Positions 30,922 through 38,160 of a DNA stretch of 38,160 nucleotides are shown here, in pieces; positions within the stretch are counted from its first letter, which is position 1, and each line of letters opens with the position of its first letter. The notes below the pieces were generated by a model. It did no database searches. It was not told where the DNA came from and worked only from the letters and a program-made list of their open reading frames with translations. The translations under genes were made by a program, and so were the position numbers. This stretch comes from Candidatus Saccharimonadota bacterium (lineage in GTDB: Bacteria > Patescibacteriota > Saccharimonadia > Saccharimonadales > Saccharimonadaceae), in NCBI GenBank assembly GCA_017432425.1, contig JAFRJE010000012.1, forward strand, positions 1 to 38,160, in the 5' to 3' direction.

Positions 30922-31766
30922 GTCTTGGAAGAGGATTTGAGAGTTTGATTCCGACGGATTTGGTTGATGAGGAATTTGACCCGACGGTCGAAGAAGACGG
31001 AAAAGTCTCGAAGTTAGTCGAGATTAGCCTTGAGAAAATTGTTCGAGACAAGGAACAACCGCGGAAAGATTTTTCGGAAGCGAGTTTAAGCGAGCTAGCG
31101 GATTCGATTAAAAAACACGGAGTTCTACAGCCGATTGTCGTTACGAGAGAGGAAGAAAATTATAAAATCGTCGCGGGGGAGAGGAGATGGCGCGCGGCGA
31201 AGTTGGCGGGGTTAGAAAAAATTCCGGCGATTGTCCGGACGCTTGACGCGCAAAATCGGCTCGAGCTGTCGATTATCGAAAATGCCCAGAGAGAGGATTT
31301 GAACGCGATTGAACTCGCGACGGCATACGCGAAACTGAAGAGCCAATTTAATTTATCGGTTAGGGAGATTGGGGAGAGGGTCGGGAAGAGCGAACAGGCG
31401 GTCGCGAATACGTTGAGATTACTGAACTTGTCGGAGGAGGCGAAGAAAGTGATGCGGGAGAATGGATTGTCGGAGGGGGTAATGAGACCATTAATCGGGA
31501 AAGATGAGAGGGAAGTTCAGAGAGTTTTGGGGAAGATTGTTAAGGAGGGCTGGACGGCGAGGAAAGTTGAGGAATATTTTAAGAAAGAGCGAAAGAAAAA
31601 TCAGAGTTCGAGCGTGGCGATTAAACTGTATGAATATGAGAAGCGTATTGAGAAGTTGACGGAGAAGTTTAAGCTCGCTAAGGTTAAAATCGACAATAAG
31701 AGCGTTACGCTGACTTGTAAAACGAAAGCGGAGTTGGACGAGCTATTAGGATTCCTTACGAAGTAG
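30918..31766 (+). CDS. parB: Chromosome-partitioning protein ParB (Spo0J)
   Basis: 282 aa. The ParB/Srx-type CTP-binding domain shows QPIVVTREEENYKIVAGERRWRA and ENAQREDLN (the C2 and C3 motifs). A helix-turn-helix (LSVREIGERVGKSEQAVANTLRLL) binds parS. A C-terminal dimer domain closes the protein. It clamps DNA around the origin together with ParA. The end overlaps the convergent rsh gene by 21 bases. I found no parS palindrome in the window. Confidence 0.95.
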   Translation: MSLGRGFESLIPTDLVDEEFDPTVEEDGKVSKLVEISLEKIVRDKEQPRKDFSEASLSELADSIKKHGVLQPIVVTREEENYKIVAGERRWRAAKLAGLEKIPAIVRTLDAQNRLELSIIENAQREDLNAIELATAYAKLKSQFNLSVREIGERVGKSEQAVANTLRLLNLSEEAKKVMRENGLSEGVMRPLIGKDEREVQRVLGKIVKEGWTARKVEEYFKKERKKNQSSSVAIKLYEYEKRIEKLTEKFKLAKVKIDNKSVTLTCKTKAELDELLGFLTK

Positions 31767-33209
31767 TTGGTTGAGTTTTTGACGGGCGTGGGAAGTAATG
31801 ATTTTGTCGAACCAAGAGGCTTTTGGGGTTTGGTTTTTGCTGGTTAGGATTTCGACGATGTCGCCTTGTTCGAGTTTATGATTCAAGTTCGACATTTTTC
31901 CGTTGATTTTAACGCCGACGACGTGACCGCCGATTTCGGAATGGAGACGGAAAGCAAAGTCGAGGGGGAGAGAGCCTTTCGGGAGGTCGATAATGTCGCC
32001 TTTCGGGGTATAGACGAAGATTTTATCCGCAAAGAGGTTTAAGCGGAGCTTTTTTAAGTCAACTTTTTTCCCGTCGCGGAGTTTAGCGGCGGCGTCTTGG
32101 AGTTCGGTAATCCAGAGGAGGGAAGTCGGGAGATGTTGGATTTTCCCTTGTTTATAGTTTTCGGTTAGTTTTTGTTCGTTATAGTAGAAACTGGCGGCTA
32201 GTCCGCGCTCGGCGTATTCGTGCATTTCTTTAGTTCGGATTTGGAATTCGATGATTTTTTTGTTTGGGGTAATGACAGTTGTATGGAGAGACTGATAACC
32301 GTTTTGTTTTGGGACGGAAATATAGTCTTTTATACGACCGTTCATTGGGGTATAGAGGGAATGAATGAGTCCGAGGACGAGATAGCAGGAAACAATGTCG
32401 GGGACGATAATTCGGAGGGCGGTTAAATCATAAATCTCGTTGATGTTTTGGTTATATTTTGCGAGTTTTTTGTGAAGCGAATAGACGGACTTCACGCGAC
32501 CGGAGATTTCGAAGTCGATTTTTTCACGTTTCAGGGTTTCCGAAACCTCTTTTTTGATTTTTGAGAGGGTTTTTTCGGCGGATTTGTTGTATTTTTCGAT
32601 TAGGTTTTTTAAGTATTCAAAACGGCGAGGATCGACGTAGGCGAAAGCGCGGTCGGCGAGTTCGACGCGGAGTTTTCCCATATTTAAGCGGTCGGCAAGC
32701 GGGGCAAAAACTTCGAGGGTTTCTTTTGCGATTTTAATACGTTTTTCGGGAGGGAGGGCGGAAAGAGTGCGAATGTTATGGAGTCGGTCGGCGAGTTTGA
32801 TGATTAAGACGCGAATGTCGGAGCCGAGAGCAATCATAAGGCGGAGGAAATTGTCTTTTGTCGCGGGGAGATAAGAGTCGAGATCTTTCATGTTTTTTCG
32901 GGCGGCGGAGATTTTGGTTACGCCGTCAACGAGAAAAGCGACAGAATCGCCAAATTCGGTTTTGATTTCTTCGAGCGTAAGGTCGGTATCTTCGACGGTG
33001 TCGTGGAGAACGCCGGCGATGATTGTGTCTTCGTCCATACCCCATTCCTCGAGGATTTTTTTAACGGCGAGGGGGTGATTGATATAAGGTTCGCCGGATT
33101 TACGGAGCTGGGACTTGTGTTTTTCGGTTGCGAGGGAAACAGCGCGCTTTAGGCGGTCGGATTCGACGGGCTTTTTTTGGGCAGGATTTTTTTCTTTCGG
33201 AGCAACCAT
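31746..33209 (-). CDS. RelA/SpoT-type (p)ppGpp synthetase/hydrolase, truncated regulatory end
   Basis: 487 aa from the ATG at 33209. The HD hydrolase domain (YINHPLAV, GVLHDTVEDTD) and the synthetase domain (RVKSVYSLHKKL, YDLTALRIIV, GYQSLHTTV) are both intact, so it can probably make and break the alarmone. A TGS domain follows (DKIFVYTPKGDIIDLPKGS, IGGHVVGVKING). The helical, zinc-finger and ACT domains of full-length Rel (about 740 aa) are missing, as in other reduced genomes; regulation by uncharged tRNA may differ. The start is probably leaderless: TATAAT (33224-33219) ends 9 bases before the ATG. Confidence 0.92.
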   Translation of the reverse strand: MVAPKEKNPAQKKPVESDRLKRAVSLATEKHKSQLRKSGEPYINHPLAVKKILEEWGMDEDTIIAGVLHDTVEDTDLTLEEIKTEFGDSVAFLVDGVTKISAARKNMKDLDSYLPATKDNFLRLMIALGSDIRVLIIKLADRLHNIRTLSALPPEKRIKIAKETLEVFAPLADRLNMGKLRVELADRAFAYVDPRRFEYLKNLIEKYNKSAEKTLSKIKKEVSETLKREKIDFEISGRVKSVYSLHKKLAKYNQNINEIYDLTALRIIVPDIVSCYLVLGLIHSLYTPMNGRIKDYISVPKQNGYQSLHTTVITPNKKIIEFQIRTKEMHEYAERGLAASFYYNEQKLTENYKQGKIQHLPTSLLWITELQDAAAKLRDGKKVDLKKLRLNLFADKIFVYTPKGDIIDLPKGSLPLDFAFRLHSEIGGHVVGVKINGKMSNLNHKLEQGDIVEILTSKNQTPKASWFDKIITSHARQKLNQLLRKES

Positions 33210-33214
33210 TATGG

Positions 33215-33224
33215 TATAATTATA
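33215..33224. promoter_or_regulatory. Palindromic TATAATTATA shared by rsh and rnhA
   Basis: TATAAT on the plus strand (33215-33220) and on the minus strand (33224-33219) overlap by two bases. Only 31 bases separate the two start codons. The two promoters face away from each other and cannot be used at the same time. Confidence 0.72.
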
Positions 33225-33240
33225 CAAGAAAAGAAATATT

Positions 33241-33663
33241 ATGACGAAGATTTTATGGACAGACGGGAGCGCGAATCCAAATCCGGGCCCGGGTGGATAC
33301 GCAGTAATCGAAAACGGGAAACCGGTTCGACTGGGGCGGGAAAAAGAATCGTCGAATATTCGAATGGAGGGGACGGCGTTGATTGAGGCGATGAAATATG
33401 CCGGAGAGGAGGGGGCGGAAATTCATACCGATTCGCAGTTTTGGGTTAATGTTTTAGAGAACTGGGCGAAAGGTTGGAAGGCGCGAGGTTGGAAAAAACA
33501 GAATGGACCGATTAAAAATCTTGAACTGGTTAAGGAAGCCTATAAACTCTATACGGAGTTGCCGATTAAATTGGTTTGGACAAGAGGACACGTCGGGACG
33601 GAAGCGAACGAGTTGGCGGACGAATGGGCAAATAAGGCGAGAAAGGGGGCGGAGATAGAATGA
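33241..33663 (+). CDS. rnhA: Ribonuclease HI
   Basis: 140 aa. Catalytic residues: D8 in TDGS, E43 in RMEG, D64 in HTDSQ, and the last Asp in GHVGTEANELADEWA. It removes RNA from RNA-DNA hybrids. The start follows TATAAT by 20 bases with a poor ribosome site (AAGAAA). The CYTH-like gene overlaps its stop (ATGA). Confidence 0.95.
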   Translation: MTKILWTDGSANPNPGPGGYAVIENGKPVRLGREKESSNIRMEGTALIEAMKYAGEEGAEIHTDSQFWVNVLENWAKGWKARGWKKQNGPIKNLELVKEAYKLYTELPIKLVWTRGHVGTEANELADEWANKARKGAEIE

Positions 33664-34202
33664 AAAAAGTAATCGCTAAGGTTCATTTAGGGAAAAGTCG
33701 AGATGCGTTTGAACAGAAATTAGCGAATATTGAGCTGGATTTTTCGCCAGTTTATTGGCAGCATGACCGAGTTTATGTTCCGAGGGGATACCGAAAAAAC
33801 GCGAATTATCCGCGACTAATTATGAGGACGGAAATGAAAGCGGTTGACCGTCCGCCGAAATATGAAATTATTTTAAAGCGACACATCGAAGATTCGGGAC
33901 TGGACGTTGTTTATACGACGCCGATTCGGGATTATACGGAGGCGGTTGGGATTATTCAGCAGCTTGGGTTTACGCCGCTTTCGGAGGTTTCGCGAAAACG
34001 ACAGGAAATTAAAATGGCGGAGGGAACAATTCTCTATCTCGACAAGGTCGAGGGGACGAACGGATTTTTTGCGAAAATTGAGACAACGATTCTCGATAAA
34101 GATTCGGTCGAGCGAGTTCGAGAAGAGGTCGTTGCGACGTTCAAGAGTCTAGACGAGACGAATTTCATTAACGAATCATACGCGGAGACAGTAAAGCACT
34201 AG
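33660..34202 (+). CDS. CYTH-like (class IV adenylate cyclase/thiamine triphosphatase-type) protein
   Basis: 180 aa. The pattern fits the CYTH tunnel fold: PRLIMRTEM, YEIILKRHIED, TEAVGIIQQLGFTPLSEVSRKRQEI, ILYLDKVEGTNGFFAKIETTI. The usual EXEXK at the N-terminus is not visible (VIAKVHLGK in its place), so I would not assign cyclase or triphosphatase activity. Members act on organic phosphates such as triphosphates. Coupled to rnhA by an ATGA overlap. Confidence 0.7.
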   Translation: MKKVIAKVHLGKSRDAFEQKLANIELDFSPVYWQHDRVYVPRGYRKNANYPRLIMRTEMKAVDRPPKYEIILKRHIEDSGLDVVYTTPIRDYTEAVGIIQQLGFTPLSEVSRKRQEIKMAEGTILYLDKVEGTNGFFAKIETTILDKDSVERVREEVVATFKSLDETNFINESYAETVKH

Positions 34203-34234
34203 ATTTTTTATTCGTGGTGTGATATAATTTTTTT

Positions 34235-35791
34235 ATGAAAACTTATTGCGAGACGCTAAAAGTAATTGGGGAGAGGGTTGCGGAGCTTCGGGTTCGAAAT
34301 GGTTGGACCCAGAATGAGTTAGCGAAAAAAATAGGAACGAGCCAGTCGGCGATTTTTAGGATTGAGAACGGAAAACAAAACATTTCTTTTGAGTTGATTG
34401 AGAGAATTGAGGAAGCGCTTGGCGAGCCGGTTGTATCTGTTAATAATACGGGAGAACAGAGTTATTTAATCGAGGGAGGGCGAGAACTGAGCGGAGAAAT
34501 TGAAGTTAATACGAGCAAAAACGCGGCAGTCGCGTTGCTTTGCGCGAGCCTACTAAACGAGGGAAAAACGACGCTAAAAGGGCTGGCGAAAATCGAAGAA
34601 GTTTATCGAATCATTGAAGTTTTGGAGTCGATTGGGGTAAAAATTAGTTGGATTAACAACGAAAAAGACCTAGAAATTATATCACCCGACGAATTAAAAC
34701 TCGAAAAAATTGACGTTCTGGCGGCGAGGAGAACGCGCTCAATTTTGATGTTGATGGGCCCGCTGTTACATAAATATTCTGAATTTTCTTTACCGTACGC
34801 GGGAGGCTGTTCGCTCGGAACGCGAACGATTACGCCGCATCTTCGAGCTTTAGAGAAATTTGGATTGAGAGTTGACGCCGAAAAGAAGTCGGGGTTTTAT
34901 CTCGCGAAAGTTGCGCAAGGTTCGGAGAAATCGGGCGAGGCGGGGAGATTTCCGAAGAAGAAGATTGTGTTGATTGAGCGGGGGGATACGGTAACGGAAA
35001 ACGCGTTGATGGCGGCAGCGAAATATCCGGGCGAGACGGAGATTGTTGGGGCGAGTCCGAACTATATGGTTCAGGATTTGTGTTTCTTCTTAGAGAAACT
35101 AGGCGTTAGAATTGAGGGAATTGGGACGACGACTTTGAGAATCCAGGGAGTCGAGAGAATCGCGCAGGATGTCGAATATTATCCGAGCGAAGACCCGATT
35201 GAGGCGATGAGTTTGATTGCGGCGGGGATTGTAATGAAGTCGGAAATTACGGTTAAACGCGCGCCGATTGAGTTTTTGGAGATTGAACTAGAAGTTTTGC
35301 GATCGATGGGGGCGAAGATTGAGCGGGGGGAGGAATATTTGTCGCGAAACGAGCGAACGAGGTTGGTTGATTTGAGAATTAAAAAGGCGGAGTTGGTTGC
35401 GCCGGCGGACAAAGTCCATCCGATGCCGTTTCCGGGGTTGAATATTGATAACCTGCCGTTTTTCTCAGTAATTGCGGCGACGGCTAAGGGGCGGACGCTG
35501 ATTCACGATTGGGTGTTTGAGAATCGAGCGATTTATATTACGGAGTTGGCGAATTTAAACGCGAAAGTTGAACTTCTAGACGCGCACCGAGTTTATGTAA
35601 CGGGTCCGACGAAGTTTAGGGCGACGGAAATTGTTGCGCCGCCAGCGTTAAGACCGGCGGTAGTGATTTTGCTTGCGATGTTAGCGGCGCCGGGGAAGTC
35701 GATTTTAAGGAATGTTTATATGATTAAGCGCGGATACCAGGATTTTGCGGAGAGGTTAAAGACGTTGGGGGCGAAGATTGAGCCGATTTAG
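34235..35791 (+). CDS. murA: XRE-type HTH domain fused to MurA-like enolpyruvyl transferase
   Basis: 518 aa. Residues about 8-65 are a Cro/C1-type helix-turn-helix (LRVRNGWTQNELAKKIGTSQSAIFRIENGKQN). From about 75 on it is UDP-GlcNAc 1-carboxyvinyltransferase, the first committed step of peptidoglycan: VNTSKNAAVALL, LPYAGGCSLGTR with the PEP-binding Cys (C192), and late ALRPAVVILLAMLAAPG. Ordinary MurA is about 420 aa with no HTH, so this may couple wall synthesis to gene control. TATAAT (34223-34228) ends 6 bases before the ATG: leaderless. The fusion is seen in the sequence; its meaning is inference. Confidence 0.93.
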   Translation: MKTYCETLKVIGERVAELRVRNGWTQNELAKKIGTSQSAIFRIENGKQNISFELIERIEEALGEPVVSVNNTGEQSYLIEGGRELSGEIEVNTSKNAAVALLCASLLNEGKTTLKGLAKIEEVYRIIEVLESIGVKISWINNEKDLEIISPDELKLEKIDVLAARRTRSILMLMGPLLHKYSEFSLPYAGGCSLGTRTITPHLRALEKFGLRVDAEKKSGFYLAKVAQGSEKSGEAGRFPKKKIVLIERGDTVTENALMAAAKYPGETEIVGASPNYMVQDLCFFLEKLGVRIEGIGTTTLRIQGVERIAQDVEYYPSEDPIEAMSLIAAGIVMKSEITVKRAPIEFLEIELEVLRSMGAKIERGEEYLSRNERTRLVDLRIKKAELVAPADKVHPMPFPGLNIDNLPFFSVIAATAKGRTLIHDWVFENRAIYITELANLNAKVELLDAHRVYVTGPTKFRATEIVAPPALRPAVVILLAMLAAPGKSILRNVYMIKRGYQDFAERLKTLGAKIEPI

Positions 35792-35818
35792 GGTTCTGTT
35801 TTATGATAAAATGAAAGA

Positions 35819-37786
35819 ATGAATGAAATTTTCGGAGGTTTAAACGAGAAACAGTTAGAGGCGGTCAAGACGCTTGAGGGACCGCTGCTGATTTTGGCGG
35901 GGGCGGGGTCGGGAAAAACGAAGACTCTGACTCATCGGATTGCGAATTTATTAAAACACGGGGTTTTTGAGTCGGAGATTTTGGCGGTTACGTTTACGAA
36001 CAAGGCGGCGAGAGAGATGAGGGAGCGGCTTTGGAAGATTCTCGGAAACGGGACGGAAGCCCCACGGAGTTTTATGCCATATATGGGAACGTTCCACGGG
36101 ATTTGCGTTAGGATTTTAAGAATCGAATATCTCGCGGCGGGGTTGGAGCGAAATTTTACGATTTATGATACGGAAGACCAAGTTAGTCTCATTAAACGAA
36201 TCATGAAAACTCTAAAAATTACGGACAAGAGCCTTAAACCGAAGTCGATTATCGCGATTATTTCGAAAGCGAAGAACGAGGGAAAAACTCCGGAGGAATA
36301 TAAAGAGGGAGCGTATTATCCGAACCAGCGAAAAATTGCGAGAATTTATCAACGTTACGAAGAGGAAAAGGAAGCGGCGAACGCGCTCGATTTTGACGAT
36401 TTGTTGCTCAGGGCGCTGAAGATGTTTCGGGAAAATTCGGAGGTTCGGGAAAAGTGGCGCGAGAGGTTTAAATATATTTTGATTGACGAATATCAAGATA
36501 CGAACAGCGTTCAATATCGGTTAATTAAACTACTCGTTAACGAAAAACAGAATATTTGTGTTGTTGGGGACGACTGGCAGTCGATTTATTCTTGGAGGGG
36601 GGCGGATTTTACGAATATTTTGAATTTTACGAACGATTTTCCGACGGCAAAAGTAATTAAACTTGAGCAAAATTATCGTTCGACGGGGAATATTCTAGCG
36701 GCGAGCCAGAAAATTATTAACAATAATAAACAGCGTTCGGAGAAGACGTTGTTTACGGAGGCGGGGGAGGGCGAGCCGATTCGGATTAAGAATTTAAGAG
36801 ACGAGACGGGGGAGGCGAATTTTGTCGCAACGCAGATTCTCGCGGAGGCGGAAAAGCGAGCGTTTTCTGATTTTGCGATTTTATACCGGACGAACGCCCA
36901 GAGTTATGCGTTTGAGAAAGCGCTGATAAACGCGCATATTCCGTATAAGATTGTCGGCGGGGTCAGGTTTTATGACCGGAGAGAAGTCAAGGATGTACTT
37001 TCGATTTTGCATTTAATTTTGAATCCGCGAGACAAGATTGCACTAGAGCGGGTAACGAAAAATGTGCTTTCGGGAGTCGGAGAGAAAAGCCTGGAGAAGA
37101 TTTTTAGTTATCTAGATGGGGGAGAGGAAAGGAAAATCGGGGATTTAGAGCTTTCCGAGAGTCTAACCGCGAAAGCGAGGGCGGCGGTTTTAAAGCTCGC
37201 GAAATTTATTGGGAGGGTAAGGGAAGAACAAGAAAATTTACGACCGAACGAGATTGTTGAGCGGGCGGTTCGGGAGTTTGATTTTATGAATTTGCTTGAC
37301 GACGGGACGCCGAGCGGAAAAGAGAGAATAAATAACCTCGCGGTTTTGGTTGATAATGCGAGTCCATACGAAAATCTAGAGGATTTTTTGGCAGATGCGG
37401 CGCTGATGTCAAGCGCGGACGAAAGTTCGGCAAAAAATTCCGTAACTTTGATGACGCTTCACGCGGCAAAGGGGCTTGAGTTTCCGGTTGTGTTTATGGT
37501 CGGAATGGAGGACGGGTTGTTTCCGAGTTCGCGGTCGGAAACGGAGGCGGAGATTGAGGAAGAAAGGCGGTTGGCGTATGTTGGAATGACGCGGGCGATG
37601 GAGGAGCTGTTTTTGACTTTTGCGGAGAGTCGATTTTCGTTCGGGGGAAGAAGTTATACGAGCCCGTCGAGGTTTCTTAGCGAGTTAGATTATAATCCAT
37701 ATAGCGAGGATTTTGAGCGAGATGAGTTTAGCGACGGGTTTGAGGACGATCCGTTTCCGGAAGAAGAGGTCTGGAGGGAGTGGTAA
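35819..37786 (+). CDS. UvrD/PcrA/Rep-family DNA helicase
   Basis: 655 aa, superfamily 1A. Motif Q (LNEKQLEAV), Walker A LAGAGSGKT (26-34), DEYQDTN (motif II), NYRSTGNI (IV), LMTLHAAKGLEF (V) and VGMTRAMEEL (VI) are in order. It unwinds DNA 3' to 5' in nucleotide-excision and mismatch repair or helps forks; UvrD, PcrA and Rep cannot be told apart here. It is shorter than E. coli UvrD (720 aa), with an acidic end. -10 TAAAAT (35807-35812) ends 6 bases before the ATG: predicted leaderless. Confidence 0.95.
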   Translation: MNEIFGGLNEKQLEAVKTLEGPLLILAGAGSGKTKTLTHRIANLLKHGVFESEILAVTFTNKAAREMRERLWKILGNGTEAPRSFMPYMGTFHGICVRILRIEYLAAGLERNFTIYDTEDQVSLIKRIMKTLKITDKSLKPKSIIAIISKAKNEGKTPEEYKEGAYYPNQRKIARIYQRYEEEKEAANALDFDDLLLRALKMFRENSEVREKWRERFKYILIDEYQDTNSVQYRLIKLLVNEKQNICVVGDDWQSIYSWRGADFTNILNFTNDFPTAKVIKLEQNYRSTGNILAASQKIINNNKQRSEKTLFTEAGEGEPIRIKNLRDETGEANFVATQILAEAEKRAFSDFAILYRTNAQSYAFEKALINAHIPYKIVGGVRFYDRREVKDVLSILHLILNPRDKIALERVTKNVLSGVGEKSLEKIFSYLDGGEERKIGDLELSESLTAKARAAVLKLAKFIGRVREEQENLRPNEIVERAVREFDFMNLLDDGTPSGKERINNLAVLVDNASPYENLEDFLADAALMSSADESSAKNSVTLMTLHAAKGLEFPVVFMVGMEDGLFPSSRSETEAEIEEERRLAYVGMTRAMEELFLTFAESRFSFGGRSYTSPSRFLSELDYNPYSEDFERDEFSDGFEDDPFPEEEVWREW

Positions 37787-38024
37787 AAAGCGAACTTGAA
37801 CGGGTACGAGTTAAAACCTAAAAATATCTCCTCACAACTCTTCATCTAGCCTTAAAAGATAACAACATATTTCACTTAATATCTCGTAAATGCGATTCGA
37901 GTAACACCGGGCATCGATTTACTCGATATAAGGAAATAGTCGTTATCTTTTAGGTAGATTCAGAATGTTGTTTAGAGATATTTTTAGGTTTTTCAATACC
38001 GTTTTCGAGCTTGCGAGAAAACCG
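37787..38024. other. Intergenic region between convergent genes
   Basis: 238 bases between the helicase stop and the stop of the partial minus-strand gene. Most is one long inverted repeat (37813-37992). No ORF and no tRNA. C is as common as G or more, unlike the rest of the plus strand. Confidence 0.8.
37813..37992. repeat. 180-bp imperfect inverted repeat (giant hairpin)
   Basis: The outermost 18 bases are perfect: AAAACCTAAAAATATCTC (37813-37830) against its complement at 37975-37992. Inside, AAAAGATAAC (near 37854-37863) pairs with GTTATCTTTT (37942-37951), and TATTTCACTTAATATC pairs with GATATAAGGAAATA with single-base bulges, up to a small loop near TAACACC. It ends in a short T-run on the right. 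It might be a hairpin terminator, a MITE-like element or a structured RNA; the type is unknown. Confidence 0.85.
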
Positions 38025-38160
38025 TTAGCCGCGAGGGGGTTCGCCCTCGGGTTCGGACATGAGTTTTTTCGACTTTATTTCGTAACGAAGTCCGGAGACG
38101 GGAGAGACGAAATAGTCTTCCGAGAGGAGATTAACAAACATCGAGAGGTCTTTGTCGTCC
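38025..38160 (-). CDS. C-terminal part of an unknown protein (continues beyond window)
   Basis: Minus-strand reading frame open from the window edge (first full codon at 38159) to TAA at 38025: 44 residues, ending in SEPEGEPPRG. The codons (CTC, TTC, GTC, TCC, CCC) match those of other minus-strand genes here, so I believe it is real. The sequence FVNLLSEDYFVSPVSGLRYEIKS suggests a globular end, but no family is recognised. The start lies outside the window. Confidence 0.75.
   Translation of the reverse strand, partial: DDKDLSMFVNLLSEDYFVSPVSGLRYEIKSKKLMSEPEGEPPRG

Noticed and set aside
30151-31766. parS sites near parAB
   Set aside because: I saw no match to TGTTTCACGTGAAACA in the window.
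37813-37992. 6S RNA identity for the long hairpin
   Set aside because: Length is right, but the large central bubble and conserved G/C flanks of 6S RNA are not visible, so I do not assign it.

Overview
The window looks like part of the chromosome of a small-genome bacterium of the Candidate Phyla Radiation (Patescibacteria). A Saccharibacteria-like member is my best guess, but this is an inference. The supporting features are a compact four-domain S1, a short IF-2 of 591 residues, a DUF5663-like protein behind infB, very dense packing and many small lineage-specific proteins. The genetic code is the standard bacterial one: TGA is used as a stop and is not seen inside genes. The 3' end of 16S rRNA carries the anti-Shine-Dalgarno CCTCC, and GGAGG-type ribosome sites occur in front of a subset of genes.

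Layout. 1-0.34 kb: the 3' end of 16S rRNA, a short spacer and an intrinsic terminator, with no 23S behind it. 0.34-3.05 kb: an HNH-repeat-like protein behind a promoter with a G10 tract, a SpoU methyltransferase, a membrane-anchored polysaccharide deacetylase and a small membrane protein. 3.05-3.6 kb: tRNA-Ile and tRNA-Ala on the minus strand and a putative small RNA with its own promoter and terminator. 3.6-6.9 kb: a KGG-repeat protein, MazG, a zincin/ROK kinase pair, ribosomal protein S1 and tRNA-Asn. 7.0-10.6 kb: a large PD-(D/E)XK-like nuclease-RecQ fusion with a helical partner gene. 10.7-16.3 kb: infB and a DUF5663-like gene, tRNA-Met, and the classic priA-def-fmt run on the minus strand. 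16.4-26.4 kb: a winged-helix gene, recJ, rpsU, adk, map, ftsA, ftsZ, a cysteine-free nrdR, a thioredoxin-fold protein and ileS. 26.4-29.8 kb: an accessory envelope cluster (two small unknown proteins, a single-pass membrane protein, an LPETG surface protein). 29.8-38.2 kb: rplU, parA-parB, rsh, rnhA, a CYTH-like gene, an XRE-MurA fusion, pcrA/uvrD, a 180-bp inverted repeat and the C-terminus of an unknown minus-strand gene.

How it works together. Much of the window concerns starting and maturing proteins (S1, S21, IF-2, Fmt, Def, MetAP, tRNA-Met), division and segregation (FtsA, FtsZ, ParA, ParB), and DNA repair and restart (PriA, RecJ, UvrD, RecQ-like, RNase HI). The most general signal is regulatory. 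At about thirteen transcription units the TATAAT box lies only 4-10 bases before the start codon, which predicts leaderless mRNAs; other units have an ordinary leader with a Shine-Dalgarno site. The plus strand is G-rich over C whatever the gene direction, so one strand is probably the replication leading strand throughout, and the few minus-strand genes have visibly different codon and residue use.

Most worth a second look: in-frame palindromic insertions in ileS, the possibly phase-variable promoter at 370-397, the leaderless-gene pattern, the nuclease-RecQ fusion operon, the HTH-MurA fusion, the zinc-less NrdR, the unannotated small RNA at 3351-3430, and the 180-bp hairpin near the right end.
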